Shown here: positions 1 to 10,910 of the stretch, piece by piece | Position numbering within the stretch: the stretch's first letter is position 1 | Layout of the letters: each line of letters opens with the position of its first letter | Source: Methylobacterium sp. J-030 | GTDB taxonomy: Bacteria > Pseudomonadota > Alphaproteobacteria > Rhizobiales > Beijerinckiaceae | Direction of reading: 5' to 3' | DNA length: 64,000 nucleotides | Assembly: GCF_022829545.1 (NCBI RefSeq) | Contig: NZ_JAKSYM010000084.1 | Location: 48,557 to 112,556 of the forward strand | Translations under genes and position numbers: made by a program | Notes under the pieces: model-generated | Seen by the model: the letters and a program-made list of their open reading frames with translations, nothing else | Told to the model about the DNA's origin: nothing | The model's database searches: none

Positions 1-456
1 CTCGGCACGGCGATCGAACGCGCGGACAACACGGCCCGCATCCTCGACGTGAAATACCAGATCCTGCTCCCCCACGACGAGACGGTCGGCGGCAGCCTCG
101 ACTACTTCCAGTGGACCACGATCCTGCGCGAGGTCTCGGCCTTCAACGCCTATCACTGGGTCTATCGGGAGAGCGTCAAGCCGCTGCTGGTGGCGGACCT
201 GCTGATGTTGAACAAGCAAATGCCGCGCTCCTTCGCCAATTGCTACGGCGTGATCGTCGAGTATCTCGACCTGATCGCCGACGCCTATGGCCGCCGGGGA
301 CCGAGCCAGCGGCTCGCGGGCAACATGCTGGCCAAGCTTGAGGGCGAGGATATCGACCGGGTGTTCGCCTCGGGCCTGCACGAGTTCGTTCAGGCGTTCG
401 TCGCCGAGAACAACGGGGTGGGCGAGGCCATCGCCAAGCAGTATCTGGTCGGCTGA
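1..456 (+). CDS. Alpha-E domain protein, 5' end outside the window
   Basis: The frame is open from base 1 and starts inside the protein (visible ERADNTARILDVKY); 151 residues remain before the TGA at 454-456. The mostly helical sequence and the ERADNTAR segment are typical of alpha-E domain proteins, whose biochemical role is unknown. In many bacteria this family is encoded with a circularly permuted ATP-grasp protein, a transglutaminase-like protein and the proteasome-like protease Anbu. The next two genes here are exactly a transglutaminase and Anbu, so the ATP-grasp gene probably lies just left of the window. A GTG at 49 could be mistaken for the start, but coding similarity continues upstream of it. 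Confidence 0.85.
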   Translation, partial: LGTAIERADNTARILDVKYQILLPHDETVGGSLDYFQWTTILREVSAFNAYHWVYRESVKPLLVADLLMLNKQMPRSFANCYGVIVEYLDLIADAYGRRGPSQRLAGNMLAKLEGEDIDRVFASGLHEFVQAFVAENNGVGEAIAKQYLVG

Positions 457-477
457 GCAACACGGACGGGACGGCGC

Positions 478-1305
478 ATGCGCATCCGCGTGGTCCACGA
501 GACCATCTACACCTACGAGCAGCCGGCCCGCGGGCTCGTGCAGGTCCTGCGGATGACGCCCCGGGACCATGACGGGCAGTACGTGCGATCCTGGCGGATC
601 GACACCACGGTCGACGGCCGGCTGACCGCGCGGGAGGACGGGTTCGGAAACCTCGTCCACTGGTTCACCCCGGACGAACCGGCCGAGGCCCTGACCATCC
701 GGGTCACCGGCGCGGTCGACACCGAGGACACGCAGGGCGTCGTGCGCGGTACCATCGAGCGGCTGCCGGATCCCTTCTACCTGCGCGATACGGATCTCTG
801 TGCGGCGAACCCCGAGCTGCACGTCTTCGCCGAGCGCGTCGCCACGGCGGGCGACGCTGCACCGTTGGCGCTGCTCCACCGCCTGATGGAGGCCGTCCCC
901 GAAGCGGTGGCGTTCGAGCCGGGTCCGGCCGCGAACGCCGTCCCGGCCGGCAAGGCCTTCGCGGCGGGGCGGGGCATCTGCCAGGATCTGACCCACGTCT
1001 TCATCGCGGCGGCGCGCCACATCGGCATCCCGGCGCGCTACGTGGCGGGCTACCGTGCCCGGGACGACGGCGAGGCCGCGGTCGAAGCGCCGCACGGCTG
1101 GGCCGAGGCGCTGGTGCCGGATCTCGGCTGGGTCGCGTTCGATCCGTGCTTCGTCATGAGCCCGTCCGACAGCTATATCCGGATCGCCTCGGGACTCGAC
1201 TATCTCAGCGCCGCGCCGATCCGCGGCAGCCGTACCGGCGGCGGCACCGAGACACTGGACGTGAAGCTCCGCGTCGAGCAAGGCAGGGCCGCAATACAGT
1301 CCTGA
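478..1305 (+). CDS. Transglutaminase-like cysteine peptidase of the Anbu operon
   Basis: The 275-residue protein has a beta-rich N-terminal domain (residues 1-90, MRIRVVHETIYTYEQPARG) typical of bacterial transglutaminase-like proteins, then a papain-like core. The probable triad is Cys168 in RGICQDLTH, His206 in APHGWAEAL and Asp222 in WVAFDPCF. No signal peptide is visible, so it should be cytoplasmic. It starts 21 bp after the alpha-E gene and ends 42 bp before the Anbu gene, consistent with one operon. Members are thought to act as proteases or amidases on peptide or isopeptide bonds; the substrate is unknown. Confidence 0.88.
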   Translation: MRIRVVHETIYTYEQPARGLVQVLRMTPRDHDGQYVRSWRIDTTVDGRLTAREDGFGNLVHWFTPDEPAEALTIRVTGAVDTEDTQGVVRGTIERLPDPFYLRDTDLCAANPELHVFAERVATAGDAAPLALLHRLMEAVPEAVAFEPGPAANAVPAGKAFAAGRGICQDLTHVFIAAARHIGIPARYVAGYRARDDGEAAVEAPHGWAEALVPDLGWVAFDPCFVMSPSDSYIRIASGLDYLSAAPIRGSRTGGGTETLDVKLRVEQGRAAIQS

Positions 1306-1347
1306 TTCCCCCGACACCGGCCCCGGCCGCACGAGAGCCCGAAGACG

Positions 1348-2097
1348 ATGACCTACTGCGTCGGTGTCCTGGTCGAGGACGGGCTGGTGATGGTCGCCGA
1401 CACCCGCACGAATGCGGGGCTCGACGACATCTCGACCTATCGCAAGCTGCACCACTTCAACGTGCCGGGCGAGCGGGTGATGATGCTGGCCTCGGCCGGC
1501 AACCTGTCGATCACCCAGTCGGTGTTGAGCCTGCTGCAGGAGGGCGTCCCGGGCGAGGAGGACGAGCCGCCCCAGAGGCTGGTCGAGGCGCCGACCATGT
1601 TCCAGGCGGCGCAGCTCATCGGCCGGGCGATCCGTCGGGTCCGGATGATCGAGAAGGACGGGTTCGAGGCGGCCAACATCCGTTTCTCGATCTCGCTGCT
1701 GTTCGGCGGCCAGATCGGTACCGGCGAGATGCGGCTTTACCTGATCTACTCGGCGGGCAATTTCATCGAGTGCAGCATGGACGCGCCGTTCCTCCAAATC
1801 GGCGAACACAAGTACGGCAAGCCGATCCTCGACCGGGCGGTGACCTACCGGACCGATCTCTACGACGCCCTCAAGGTCAGCCTGGTCTCGATGGATTCGA
1901 CCATGCGGTCGAATCTGGGCGTGGGGTTGCCGATCGACATCGCGGTGGCGCGCCGGAACGCGCTCGATCCGGAGGTGAACCACCGGATCGAAGCCGGCGA
2001 GGGCTACTTCCACGATCTGCGCGAGCGCTGGTCGGCGGCTCTGCGGGCGGCGCACCGGGCGATCCCGCGGCCGCCCTATGGGCCTTCGGAGAAGTAG
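1348..2097 (+). CDS. Anbu, proteasome-type protease
   Basis: The 249-residue protein begins MTYCVGVLVEDGLVMVADTR. After removal of Met1 the N-terminal residue is Thr, the nucleophile of Ntn hydrolases of the proteasome family; Asp18 (VADTRTN) and Lys33 (YRKLHHF) match the other active-site residues. Its length and context (alpha-E and transglutaminase genes upstream) identify the Anbu branch rather than HslV. Anbu forms open helical or ring-like assemblies, and its physiological substrates are not settled. It is the last gene of the operon; a palindromic repeat begins 55 bp after its stop. Confidence 0.88.
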   Translation: MTYCVGVLVEDGLVMVADTRTNAGLDDISTYRKLHHFNVPGERVMMLASAGNLSITQSVLSLLQEGVPGEEDEPPQRLVEAPTMFQAAQLIGRAIRRVRMIEKDGFEAANIRFSISLLFGGQIGTGEMRLYLIYSAGNFIECSMDAPFLQIGEHKYGKPILDRAVTYRTDLYDALKVSLVSMDSTMRSNLGVGLPIDIAVARRNALDPEVNHRIEAGEGYFHDLRERWSAALRAAHRAIPRPPYGPSEK

Positions 2098-2152
2098 CGA
2101 AGTATCACGCGGCGTGCGGAGCGTTCAGTTGGCGGCATCTCATTCACCCCCC

Positions 2153-2264
2153 CCTCATCCGGAGGTGCCGAAGCACAGCGAAGGCCTCGAAGAGGCCTCC
2201 AGCCTGCCGCGCGATCCCTGCAGCCCTCTCTCGTGGCCCGCTTCGCGGTCACCTCAGGATGAGG
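2153..2264. repeat. Intergenic palindromic repeat, copy 1
   Basis: A 112-bp element with inverted ends: it opens CCTCATCCGGAGGTGCCG and closes CACCTCAGGATGAGG. Internal landmarks are GCGAAGGCCTCGAAGAGGCC and GTGGCCCGCTTCGCGG. A second copy with the same ends and middle lies at 21972-22085. It sits between the convergent Anbu and thiE genes, and its right end overlaps the last 11 bp of thiE. Confidence 0.85.
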
Positions 2265-2946
2265 TGGATGGACCGGATCCCCGCGGTACCGGGCCTTCGC
2301 TATCCGGGTTGCCCGCGCTTTGTTCGCCCCAGGCTTGCAGCAAAGCCCGGGCGGCTGCAGCCGGATCGCCGGCCCGCATCAACCCGCCCATGATGGCGAC
2401 GGCCGCCGCCCCAGCCCTCCGGCACTTCGCGACCGTGTCGGGTCCGATGCCGCCGAGCGCCACCACCGGCAGCCCAGTCCTCCGGGCGGCAACGAGGCCC
2501 CCGGAACCGAGTGCCGGCCCGTAGCCCGGCTTGCTCGCGGACGGAAAAATCGGGCTGAGCGTCACGTAATCGGCGCCCGCCGCCGCGGCCTGCGCAACCT
2601 CCTGCGGCGCGTGGACCGAGACGCCGATCCGCGCCCCCGCCCCCAGCGCGTCCCGCGCCGCCGCGATCGCTTCCGGGCCGGACCCACCGCCGAGATGCAC
2701 CCCGTCGGCGCCGAGAACGCGCGTGAGCGCGACATCACCCCCAACCGTCAGGGATCCGCCTGCGGCCCTGACGCGTGCGGCCACGACCTCACCCAAGCGA
2801 AGCCGCTCCGCCGGCTCCAGGTCGCGGTCGCGGAACCAGATCCAGCGCCCGCCACCGTCCAGGATCGCCTGCACGGTCTCAGCAAGCGACCGTGCGTGGC
2901 CGTGCCGGTCCGTCACCGCCAGCAGCGGCGACGGCAGCGCCCTCAC
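2254..2946 (-). CDS. thiE: Thiamine phosphate synthase
   Basis: ThiE joins HMP pyrophosphate to thiazole phosphate to give thiamine phosphate in the cytosol. The 230-residue protein has the TIM-barrel pattern of the TenI/ThiE family: an early [10 protein letters not shown] strand, [28 protein letters not shown] (phosphate and pyrophosphate binding) and [11 protein letters not shown]. The start is taken as the GTG whose GTGA overlaps the thiG stop; a longer frame upstream adds only an Arg/Pro-rich stretch that belongs to thiG DNA. Several substitutions relative to E. coli-type ThiE mean a TenI-like paralogue is possible, but the operon position favours ThiE. The stop codon lies inside palindromic repeat copy 1. 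Confidence 0.85.
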   Translation of the reverse strand: MRALPSPLLAVTDRHGHARSLAETVQAILDGGGRWIWFRDRDLEPAERLRLGEVVAARVRAAGGSLTVGGDVALTRVLGADGVHLGGGSGPEAIAAARDALGAGARIGVSVHAPQEVAQAAAAGADYVTLSPIFPSASKPGYGPALGSGGLVAARRTGLPVVALGGIGPDTVAKCRRAGAAAVAIMGGLMRAGDPAAAARALLQAWGEQSAGNPDSEGPVPRGSGPSTSS

Positions 2947-3746
2947 GAGCCGACGAGGCCGAGCTGCGGGCTCGACGGCTCGGCCCGGCCGCGGCGCGGG
3001 ATCCGGCCGGCGCAATGCGCGTCCCGTCCCGCCTCCACGGCCCGGCGCATGGCGCGGGCCATGCGAACCGGATCGTCGGCCTTGGCGACCGCCGTGTTGA
3101 TCAGGCAGGCCGAGGCGCCGAGTTCCATGGCGATCACCGCGTCCGAGGCGGTGCCGATCCCGGCATCGACCACCACCGGCACCGTCGCCCGGCGGCAGAT
3201 CAGCGCGAGATTGGCCGGGTTGGCCACCCCCATCCCGGAGCCGATCAGCGAGCCCATCGGCATCACCGCCGCACAGCCGAGATCCTCCAGGCGCTGGCAG
3301 ACGATCGGATCGTCGTTGCAGTAGGGCAGGACCACGAAGCCGTCATCCACGAGGTGGCGGCAAGCCTCGATCAGCTCGGCGACGTCCGGGTAGAGCGTCT
3401 CGCGGTCGCCGATCACCTCGACCTTGATCCAGTTGGTGTCGAGCGCCTCGCGGGCCAGCTCGGCGGTCATGATCGCGTCGCGGGCGGTCTCGCAGCCGGC
3501 GGTATTCGGCAGGAAGCGCTTGCCCTTCAGCATCGACACCGTGTCGGAGCCGTGGCCCTGCAGCGAGACCCGGCGGATTGAGGCGGTCACCACCTCGGCC
3601 CCGCTCGCCTCGACGGCGTCGCGCAGGATCGCCTGCGTCGGATAGCCGGCCGTGCCGATGAACAGCCGGGAGGACAGGCTCACCCCGGCGACGGTGAAGC
3701 TGTCGGTCCCGGTCTCGTGGCGCAGCGGCGTGATGGTGTGGTCCAT
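2943..3746 (-). CDS. thiG: Thiazole synthase
   Basis: ThiG forms the thiazole ring of thiamine from 1-deoxyxylulose phosphate, dehydroglycine and the ThiS thiocarboxylate. The 267-residue TIM barrel shows [32 protein letters not shown] with the likely Schiff-base Lys, [10 protein letters not shown] and [20 protein letters not shown]. The ATG at 3746 is preceded by an AGGGAGG site; a TTG six bases upstream overlaps the thiS stop but is less likely. It lies between thiS and thiE and overlaps thiE by 4 bp, so the genes are probably translationally coupled. Confidence 0.95.
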   Translation of the reverse strand: MDHTITPLRHETGTDSFTVAGVSLSSRLFIGTAGYPTQAILRDAVEASGAEVVTASIRRVSLQGHGSDTVSMLKGKRFLPNTAGCETARDAIMTAELAREALDTNWIKVEVIGDRETLYPDVAELIEACRHLVDDGFVVLPYCNDDPIVCQRLEDLGCAAVMPMGSLIGSGMGVANPANLALICRRATVPVVVDAGIGTASDAVIAMELGASACLINTAVAKADDPVRMARAMRRAVEAGRDAHCAGRIPRRGRAEPSSPQLGLVGS

Positions 3747-3748
3747 GC

Positions 3749-3961
3749 TCAACCTCCCTGCATGGCGCGGACGATCTCGACGCGATCACCCTCGGCGACC
3801 GGGGTCACGCCCCAGTCCCGGCGGCGCAGCACTCGGCCGTTCAGCGCGATGGCGACGCCCTGGGGGCTCTCGATGCCCCCCTCATCCGCCTCCTGGCGGA
3901 ACAGGGCGTCCACGGTCACGGCGTCGCGCTCGCGCGGCTCGCCGTTGATGAACAGCTTCAT
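3749..3961 (-). CDS. thiS: Sulfur carrier protein ThiS
   Basis: A 70-residue ubiquitin-like protein starting [11 protein letters not shown] and ending AMQGG; the terminal Gly-Gly is the site of adenylation and thiocarboxylation. ThiS delivers sulfur to ThiG. Its ATGA start overlaps the thiO stop by 4 bp and its stop is 2 bp before the thiG ATG. No thiF is present in the window, so the adenylating enzyme must be encoded elsewhere. Confidence 0.93.
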   Translation of the reverse strand: MKLFINGEPRERDAVTVDALFRQEADEGGIESPQGVAIALNGRVLRRRDWGVTPVAEGDRVEIVRAMQGG

Positions 3962-5178
3962 GCCGTCGCCCTCCGGGGCTCGTCTGGCCGCGCAAACCGC
4001 GCCCGGGTGAAGGGGCGGGCCACCTCCGGCAAGGCGCCCTCGGTCACCAGCGCGGCCACGGCGTCGGCGGTGACGGGGGCGAGCAGGTAGCCGTTGCGGT
4101 GATGGCCCGTGGCGGCGACGAGGCCGGGCGCCAGCGTGTCGATGATCGGCGCGTCGTCGTCCGAGGTCGGCCGGTAGCCGCTCCAGACGGACGCGACCTC
4201 CATCTCCTCGATCCCGGGCAACACCCGGCGCGCGCCTTCGAGCAGCGCGTAGAGGCCGCCCGCGGTGATGCCGGGGCTGAAGCCGCAATCCTCCACGGTG
4301 GCGCCGACGATGAGCTGCCCATCGCTCTTCGGGGCCATGTGGACCTGTTCGGTCCAGACCATCCGGCCGAGCGTGCCCGTGCGGGCCGTAGTGCGCAGGG
4401 CCAGGGACTGGCCCTTCAGCGGCCGCACCGGCAGGGACAACGTGTCGGGGAGCAGCCCGCCCTCCCCGCTCCAGGCGCCGGAGGCTAGAATCACGGTCCC
4501 GGCCTTGAGGTCGTGATCGCCCACGCGAAGGCCCGCGATGCGGCCCCCCGACCAGTCGAGGGCGGTGACCGGGGCATGCTCGATCAGGGAGACGCCGGTG
4601 CGCCGGCAGGCCTCCGCCAGGGCAGCCATCACGCGGCATGGATCGACCTGATGATCCATCGGGCAGTGGATCCCGGCGGTGACCGAGGGGCGCAGGCCCG
4701 GCTCCAGGCGCCGGACCTCGCTGCCGGGCAGCCACGTCGCATCGAGCCCCGAGCGGCGCTGGAGATCGTAGCGGAAGCGCAGGCGCTCGACCTCATCGCG
4801 GCCGACCGCCAGGACCAGCGTGCCGTCCGGGCGGTAATCGATCGCCAGGCCGGCCTCGGCCTCCAGGGCATCGCGGAAGGCCGGCCAGCGGCGCAGCGAG
4901 TCGAGGGCGAGCGGCAGAAGCGGATCGGAGCCCGGCTCGTGCTCGGCGGCGGGCGCCAGCATGCCGGTGGCGGCGAGGCTCGCCCCCGCGCCGATCGTCT
5001 CGCGTTCCAGCACGGTGACGGAATGGCCCGCGCGGGCGAGCCGCCACGCGATCGACAGGCCGATCAGCCCGCCGCCGACGACCGCGATGTCGGTGGCGTC
5101 GGGTCGAAGGGCCTGCTTGACCGCGACTGCGGGGCCGCGGCGGTGTCCGATCGGTGACGGGGGGCGGTCCAGGGACAC
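3958..5178 (-). CDS. thiO: Glycine oxidase
   Basis: ThiO oxidises glycine to dehydroglycine (iminoacetate) for thiazole formation. The protein (about 406 residues) is a FAD-dependent DAO-family oxidase: a Rossmann motif DIAVVGGGLIGLSIAWRLA follows about 25 N-terminal residues, then GASLAATGMLAPAAEHEPG, and the C-terminal FAD segment GLVAATGHHRNGYLLAPVT. The GTG at 5178 was chosen because GGAGAG precedes it; the frame stays open to 5265, but that part runs into the riboswitch. It is the first gene of thiO-thiS-thiG-thiE and overlaps thiS by ATGA. Confidence 0.9.
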   Translation of the reverse strand: MSLDRPPSPIGHRRGPAVAVKQALRPDATDIAVVGGGLIGLSIAWRLARAGHSVTVLERETIGAGASLAATGMLAPAAEHEPGSDPLLPLALDSLRRWPAFRDALEAEAGLAIDYRPDGTLVLAVGRDEVERLRFRYDLQRRSGLDATWLPGSEVRRLEPGLRPSVTAGIHCPMDHQVDPCRVMAALAEACRRTGVSLIEHAPVTALDWSGGRIAGLRVGDHDLKAGTVILASGAWSGEGGLLPDTLSLPVRPLKGQSLALRTTARTGTLGRMVWTEQVHMAPKSDGQLIVGATVEDCGFSPGITAGGLYALLEGARRVLPGIEEMEVASVWSGYRPTSDDDAPIIDTLAPGLVAATGHHRNGYLLAPVTADAVAALVTEGALPEVARPFTRARFARPDEPRRATA

Positions 5179-5257
5179 GCGTCTCTCCACAGGGTTCCGA
5201 CGTGGAGATCGGGCCGGGGCTTCGGTGAGAAGCTGTGGCCTGCCCTGCGGGCGGCCG

Positions 5258-5372
5258 AGGTCCAATCCCTACGCCGGTGTGAGCCGGATCAGGTTCGAAG
5301 GATTTCCGCGCCGCAGGTCCTGACGGACGTGCCAGCGGTTTCTCAGCCCCTTGCCGGGGATCTCCCTGGAAC
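5258..5372 (-). promoter_or_regulatory. TPP riboswitch (THI element)
   Basis: Read on the minus strand, the leader holds the conserved thi-box pieces in order: GGGGCTGAGAA (CTGAG at 5346-5342), then CTTCGAACCTGATC (CCTGATC at 5293-5287), then CCGGCGTAGGGAT near 5265. A long variable stem lies between the first two. It is about 80 bp upstream of thiO, so thiamine pyrophosphate should switch off thiOSGE, probably by blocking translation initiation or by termination; no clear poly-U terminator follows it. Confidence 0.95.
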
Positions 5373-5610
5373 ACGTGAGATTTGGGCGTCCGCGCGCCGC
5401 CGGTCAACCCCGCCTCCGGGATAAGGCCTCGTCTCGGGCGACAATCCGGGATTGCGGTCACGGTCTGGATACCAAACCCGAGGGATTGGGTTTTCTCGAC
5501 GCCGCCTCCGTGATCTGTGCGCATGATCCCTTCATGGGTCTGCGGTGTCATCGCTCGGACCCTGGGTATTTCCCCGTTCGGCAGCCTCTCCACGTCACAG
5601 GCGGACCTGC

Positions 5611-6120
5611 GTGCGCACCATCCTGCTCGTCTGCACGCTCGGCTTTCTGGGCGTGATGGCCGTCCAGAAGCTGCGGGAGGGCCTGCGCCCGGCCCCGGTC
5701 GCCCTGCTCGTCGCGTCGCCGCCCGAGCTGGTCCTCCAAGCCACCGTGTCAGCAGGCGTGGCGCTCCAGGCGGGCCGCAACGGCCACTTCTTCGTCAACG
5801 CCCTGCTGGACGGCCGCACGCTGCCGATGATGGTCGATACCGGTGCGAGCGCCTGCGCTTTCTCGGAGGAAGATGCCGCGCGGATTGGGATCCGGGTCGA
5901 TCCGGCGGATTTCACGCGCGTCTGGAACACGGCGAACGGGCCGGTGCGCGTCGCGCCGATCCGGATCGCGGTCGTGCAGATCGGTTCGATTACGGTGCGG
6001 GACGTGGAAGCCGTGGTGATCCCGCGGGGGCTCCTCGCGACCAGCCTGCTGGGGATGTCGTTCCTCAGGCGACTGCACGACTTCAGCGTCGCCGGCAGCA
6101 CGATGACGCTCCGGGGCTGA
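5611..6120 (+). CDS. Membrane-anchored retropepsin-like aspartic protease
   Basis: About 169 residues. An N-terminal hydrophobic segment (RTILLVCTLGFLGVMAVQKL) is a signal anchor, and the rest should be periplasmic. The domain at residues 55-169 has the aspartic protease signature MMVDTGASACAFSEEDA and the flap-like and C-terminal strands GLLATSLLGMSFLRRL, matching the TIGR02281-type clan AA proteases common in alphaproteobacteria. Only one DTG motif is present, so it should work as a dimer. The GTG at 5611 is preceded by AGGCGGA; an ATG-type start at 5545 would add 22 residues. Substrate unknown. Confidence 0.85.
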   Translation: MRTILLVCTLGFLGVMAVQKLREGLRPAPVALLVASPPELVLQATVSAGVALQAGRNGHFFVNALLDGRTLPMMVDTGASACAFSEEDAARIGIRVDPADFTRVWNTANGPVRVAPIRIAVVQIGSITVRDVEAVVIPRGLLATSLLGMSFLRRLHDFSVAGSTMTLRG

Positions 6121-6384
6121 GCGCACCCGACCCGGTCCGATGGGCCTGTTAGCTATGTATCGGTCTGAGGCACGGCCGAAGACCCGTCACTTGCACCATC
6201 TTGAACCGATGCTCGTTTGCTTTATTTCCGGCATTTCTGCTATCAAATGGCGATAAACGCGCAATTACTTTTTCAAAATTTCAAACAAACCACTGTATAT
6301 CTATTATTTTGCTCCGTCAGAACGGCGTGTTAGGCTTCGCGATGATTTTCGTGAGACTCGAAAGCGAATGCGCAGGGCGGACCG
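6121..6384. other. AT-rich intergenic region upstream of glycosyltransferase
   Basis: A 264-bp gap whose middle (about 6200-6315) is far richer in A and T than the rest of the window, for example TTACTTTTTCAAAATTTC near 6265. It probably contains the promoter of the glycosyltransferase gene. Together with that gene's own lower GC it suggests imported DNA. No convincing small gene was found. Confidence 0.5.
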
Positions 6385-7755
6385 ATGACAAAGAAAGCCG
6401 GTCAGACGATCTGTTTGTCGATGATCGTCAAGAATGAGGCGCACGTTATACGACGATGTCTGGATTCGGTCCGCCCGATCATCGATCACTGGGTCGTCGT
6501 CGATACGGGGTCTACGGATGGAACCCAGGACATCGTCCGCGCGGCAATGGCCGACATGCCGGGCGTCCTTGTCGAGCGGCCATGGGTCGACTTCGCTTTC
6601 AATCGAAACGAGGCCCTGAAGCTCGCGCGGCGCCACGCGGATTACGTGTTGATCATCGACGCCGATGACGAACTGATTATCCCCGAAGGCTTCACGATGC
6701 CGAAGCTGCGCGATTCCGGGTATCAATTCCAAATAATTGACGAACATACGCGATACTGGCGAACCCAGCTTGTAAACAGTAGAAAGAACTGGCGCTATCG
6801 CGGAGTTCTACATGAATTTCTGTTCCGTCCCGGTGAATGCGAAGTGCCTATCCTTTCCCTTGCCATGCGGCGGGGCGATGATGGCGCGCGACACCGCGAC
6901 AAGACGGTGCATGCACGGGACATTGAAATTCTCAAGCAGGCGTTGACGGTCGAGACGGACCCCATGATGATCGCGCGGTACACGATGTACCTCGGGTCCA
7001 CCTATGATGCAGCCATGGAATATCGGAATGCTTTCGACTGCTTTCTGAAGCGAGCCGATCTCGGTGGCTGGGATGAAGAAATCTATTTCAGCTTACTTAT
7101 GGCCGCCGTCAACGCGGAGCGCCTCGATGAGCCCGCCGACAGGGTTTTGCAGCTTTACGAGCGCGCAACCTCCGTCCGTCCGGCGCGAGCGGAGGCGCGC
7201 CACGGCGCCAGCCGATTCTGTCGGCGGATGAAACGTTTCCCGGAGGGATATCGGTATGCCGAAGCGGGCCTCGCCCTTACACTTCCGAGCGAGGGATTGT
7301 CGCTCAACCCGTGGGTTTACAATTATGGGTTGCTCGAAGAGTACGCCGCCAACGCCTACTACATCGGCCAATGCGGCGTCTGTGCCCATGCGTGCCTGGA
7401 AATCCTGGGGCGAACGGACGTTCCGACTGATGTCATCGCAACCGTCAGCGCATTGGCGCGGGAGGTGACGGCGAAGATGATCGATCCTGTTTGGGGATGT
7501 CAGCAAGCTCCCTACGCGTCGACGTATGTGCCGGCGTACGGAACTGAAAGCATCGCCATCGGCAGCAGGTCAGAGATCACCCGGAGGTCGGAACAGTTCA
7601 GTCACGCTTGCGCGGCCGCAGGAACTTCGGCCGGAACACCGCCATCGGCTCCCGGAACCCGTCCAGCGTATGCTCGCCGAGGGGAATCGGATCCCCCCAG
7701 AGGAAATCGACGAACGGCTTCGACATCAGCAGTGGCTCACCCAGGATGCGGTTGA
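6385..7755 (+). CDS. Family 2 glycosyltransferase with repeat-like C-terminal half; 3' end abnormal
   Basis: The N-terminal GT-A domain (residues 8-170) shows ICLSMIVKNEAHVIRRCLDS, VVVDTGSTDGTQDIV and the metal-binding VLIIDADDEL, as in bacterial GT2 enzymes of the TPR-linked kind. Residues 180-385 are helical and may hold TPR-like repeats (YTMYLGSTYDAAMEYRNAFD). Donor and acceptor are unknown. Codon use is less GC-rich than in neighbours. The frame passes 158 bp into the 3' end of the convergent cyclase gene, and the last 50-70 residues (Ser/Pro/Arg-rich) look like read-through rather than native protein, so the original C-terminus may have been lost. Confidence 0.75.
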   Translation: MTKKAGQTICLSMIVKNEAHVIRRCLDSVRPIIDHWVVVDTGSTDGTQDIVRAAMADMPGVLVERPWVDFAFNRNEALKLARRHADYVLIIDADDELIIPEGFTMPKLRDSGYQFQIIDEHTRYWRTQLVNSRKNWRYRGVLHEFLFRPGECEVPILSLAMRRGDDGARHRDKTVHARDIEILKQALTVETDPMMIARYTMYLGSTYDAAMEYRNAFDCFLKRADLGGWDEEIYFSLLMAAVNAERLDEPADRVLQLYERATSVRPARAEARHGASRFCRRMKRFPEGYRYAEAGLALTLPSEGLSLNPWVYNYGLLEEYAANAYYIGQCGVCAHACLEILGRTDVPTDVIATVSALAREVTAKMIDPVWGCQQAPYASTYVPAYGTESIAIGSRSEITRRSEQFSHACAAAGTSAGTPPSAPGTRPAYARRGESDPPRGNRRTASTSAVAHPGCG

Positions 7756-8857
7756 GCTGCGCCAACCGGCTCGCGAGGTTCACGTCCCGGCCGATCACCG
7801 TGAAGTCGAGCCGGGAGCCCGAGCCGACGTTGCCGTAAGCGGCCTCGCCGTGATGGAGCGCGATGCCGGCCGCTACCGGCACCGGGAACTGGTGCAGGGC
7901 GTTGGCCTCGTCGAGGGCCGCGAGCGCGTGCTGGGCGGCCGTCAGCGCCCCCTTGGCGGCGCCGCCGAGATCGTCGCCGGACTCACGGAAGATCGCCAGC
8001 AGACCGTCGCCGAGGTACTTCAGCACCTCGCCGCCCTCGCGCTCGATCGGCGGCACGAGGCAATCGAAGAATACGTTGAGCAGGCCCACCACCTCCTCGG
8101 GAGTCATGTCGGCGGAGGTGCGGGTGTAGTCGCGCATGTCGGCGAACAGGATCGCCGAGCGGATCCGCGTGACCTGCCCGCGGCGGATGTCGCCCGCTAG
8201 GATCGCCCGGTGCGGCTCGTCGCCGACGTAGAGGCGCAGCACGTGGTCGAGCTGCTTGTTGAGGACGCGCATCTCCATCACGGCGGCCAGCGCCGGCATG
8301 ACGAAGCGCAGGATCGCGATGTCGTCGTCCCCGAAACCCTCCGAGGCCCGGGTGGCGAAGGTGATGCCGTTCTTGGTGCCGTTGGTGAAGAACAGGGGCG
8401 CCACGACGTAGGCGGTGTAGCCGCTGGCCTTCAGGTCCGGGATGATCGCGAAGGCGTCGTCCGGGGTCTCGGCGATGTCGAGGATCAGCCATTCCCCGGT
8501 CTCATGGACCGTGTGGAACGGGCTGTTGAGGTAGGCGTCGGTCGAGCGCGCGCCATGCGGGAACAGCCGGACCGTGGTGCCCCCGTCCCGCGTCCAGATC
8601 CGGCCGACGCCGGCATACTCCGAATGCAGGGTGTCGATCGCCGTGGAGGCGCGGTCCACCGGGACGCCGATGGCGATCAGGCGCTCGGCGAGGCCTTCGA
8701 GCATCGCCTCGGCCTTTTCCAGCCGCGCGCCCTCGCCGAGCAGCCAGTCGCGGATGCCCACGGAGGGCTGGATCGCGCCGAAGGGGACGTCATCGGCCTC
8801 GGTGCCGTCCGCGAAGGCCGTCGGCAGACCGGGCGTGGGCGGGCGGCGTTCGAGCAT
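7598..8857 (-). CDS. Adenylate/guanylate cyclase domain protein
   Basis: The 419-residue protein has a GAF-like sensory half (about 50-215; [20 protein letters not shown]) and a class III nucleotide cyclase domain (about 228-410). Metal-binding Asp residues lie in [20 protein letters not shown] and [13 protein letters not shown], and the transition-state Asn/Arg pair in [11 protein letters not shown]. It probably makes cAMP in the cytosol; no membrane segment is visible. It is transcribed toward the glycosyltransferase gene, whose reading frame overlaps its 3' end. Confidence 0.88.
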   Translation of the reverse strand: MLERRPPTPGLPTAFADGTEADDVPFGAIQPSVGIRDWLLGEGARLEKAEAMLEGLAERLIAIGVPVDRASTAIDTLHSEYAGVGRIWTRDGGTTVRLFPHGARSTDAYLNSPFHTVHETGEWLILDIAETPDDAFAIIPDLKASGYTAYVVAPLFFTNGTKNGITFATRASEGFGDDDIAILRFVMPALAAVMEMRVLNKQLDHVLRLYVGDEPHRAILAGDIRRGQVTRIRSAILFADMRDYTRTSADMTPEEVVGLLNVFFDCLVPPIEREGGEVLKYLGDGLLAIFRESGDDLGGAAKGALTAAQHALAALDEANALHQFPVPVAAGIALHHGEAAYGNVGSGSRLDFTVIGRDVNLASRLAQLNRILGEPLLMSKPFVDFLWGDPIPLGEHTLDGFREPMAVFRPKFLRPRKRD

Positions 8858-8927
8858 GGCGCCAGTATGATGCCGCGCGGTCGCGCGGTCGAAGGGCAGG
8901 CGCCGCGGCTCGTGCCGCGGCGGGGGC

Positions 8928-10910
<1,983 letters not shown>

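Noticed and set aside
1146..2393. A 415-residue open frame overlapping the transglutaminase and Anbu genes
   Set aside because: Arg/Pro/Gly-rich out-of-phase reading of two confident genes that also crosses the palindromic repeat.
6201..6437. A 78-residue frame starting in the AT-rich gap before the glycosyltransferase
   Set aside because: It overlaps the true glycosyltransferase start out of phase and lacks a ribosome site and any known pattern.
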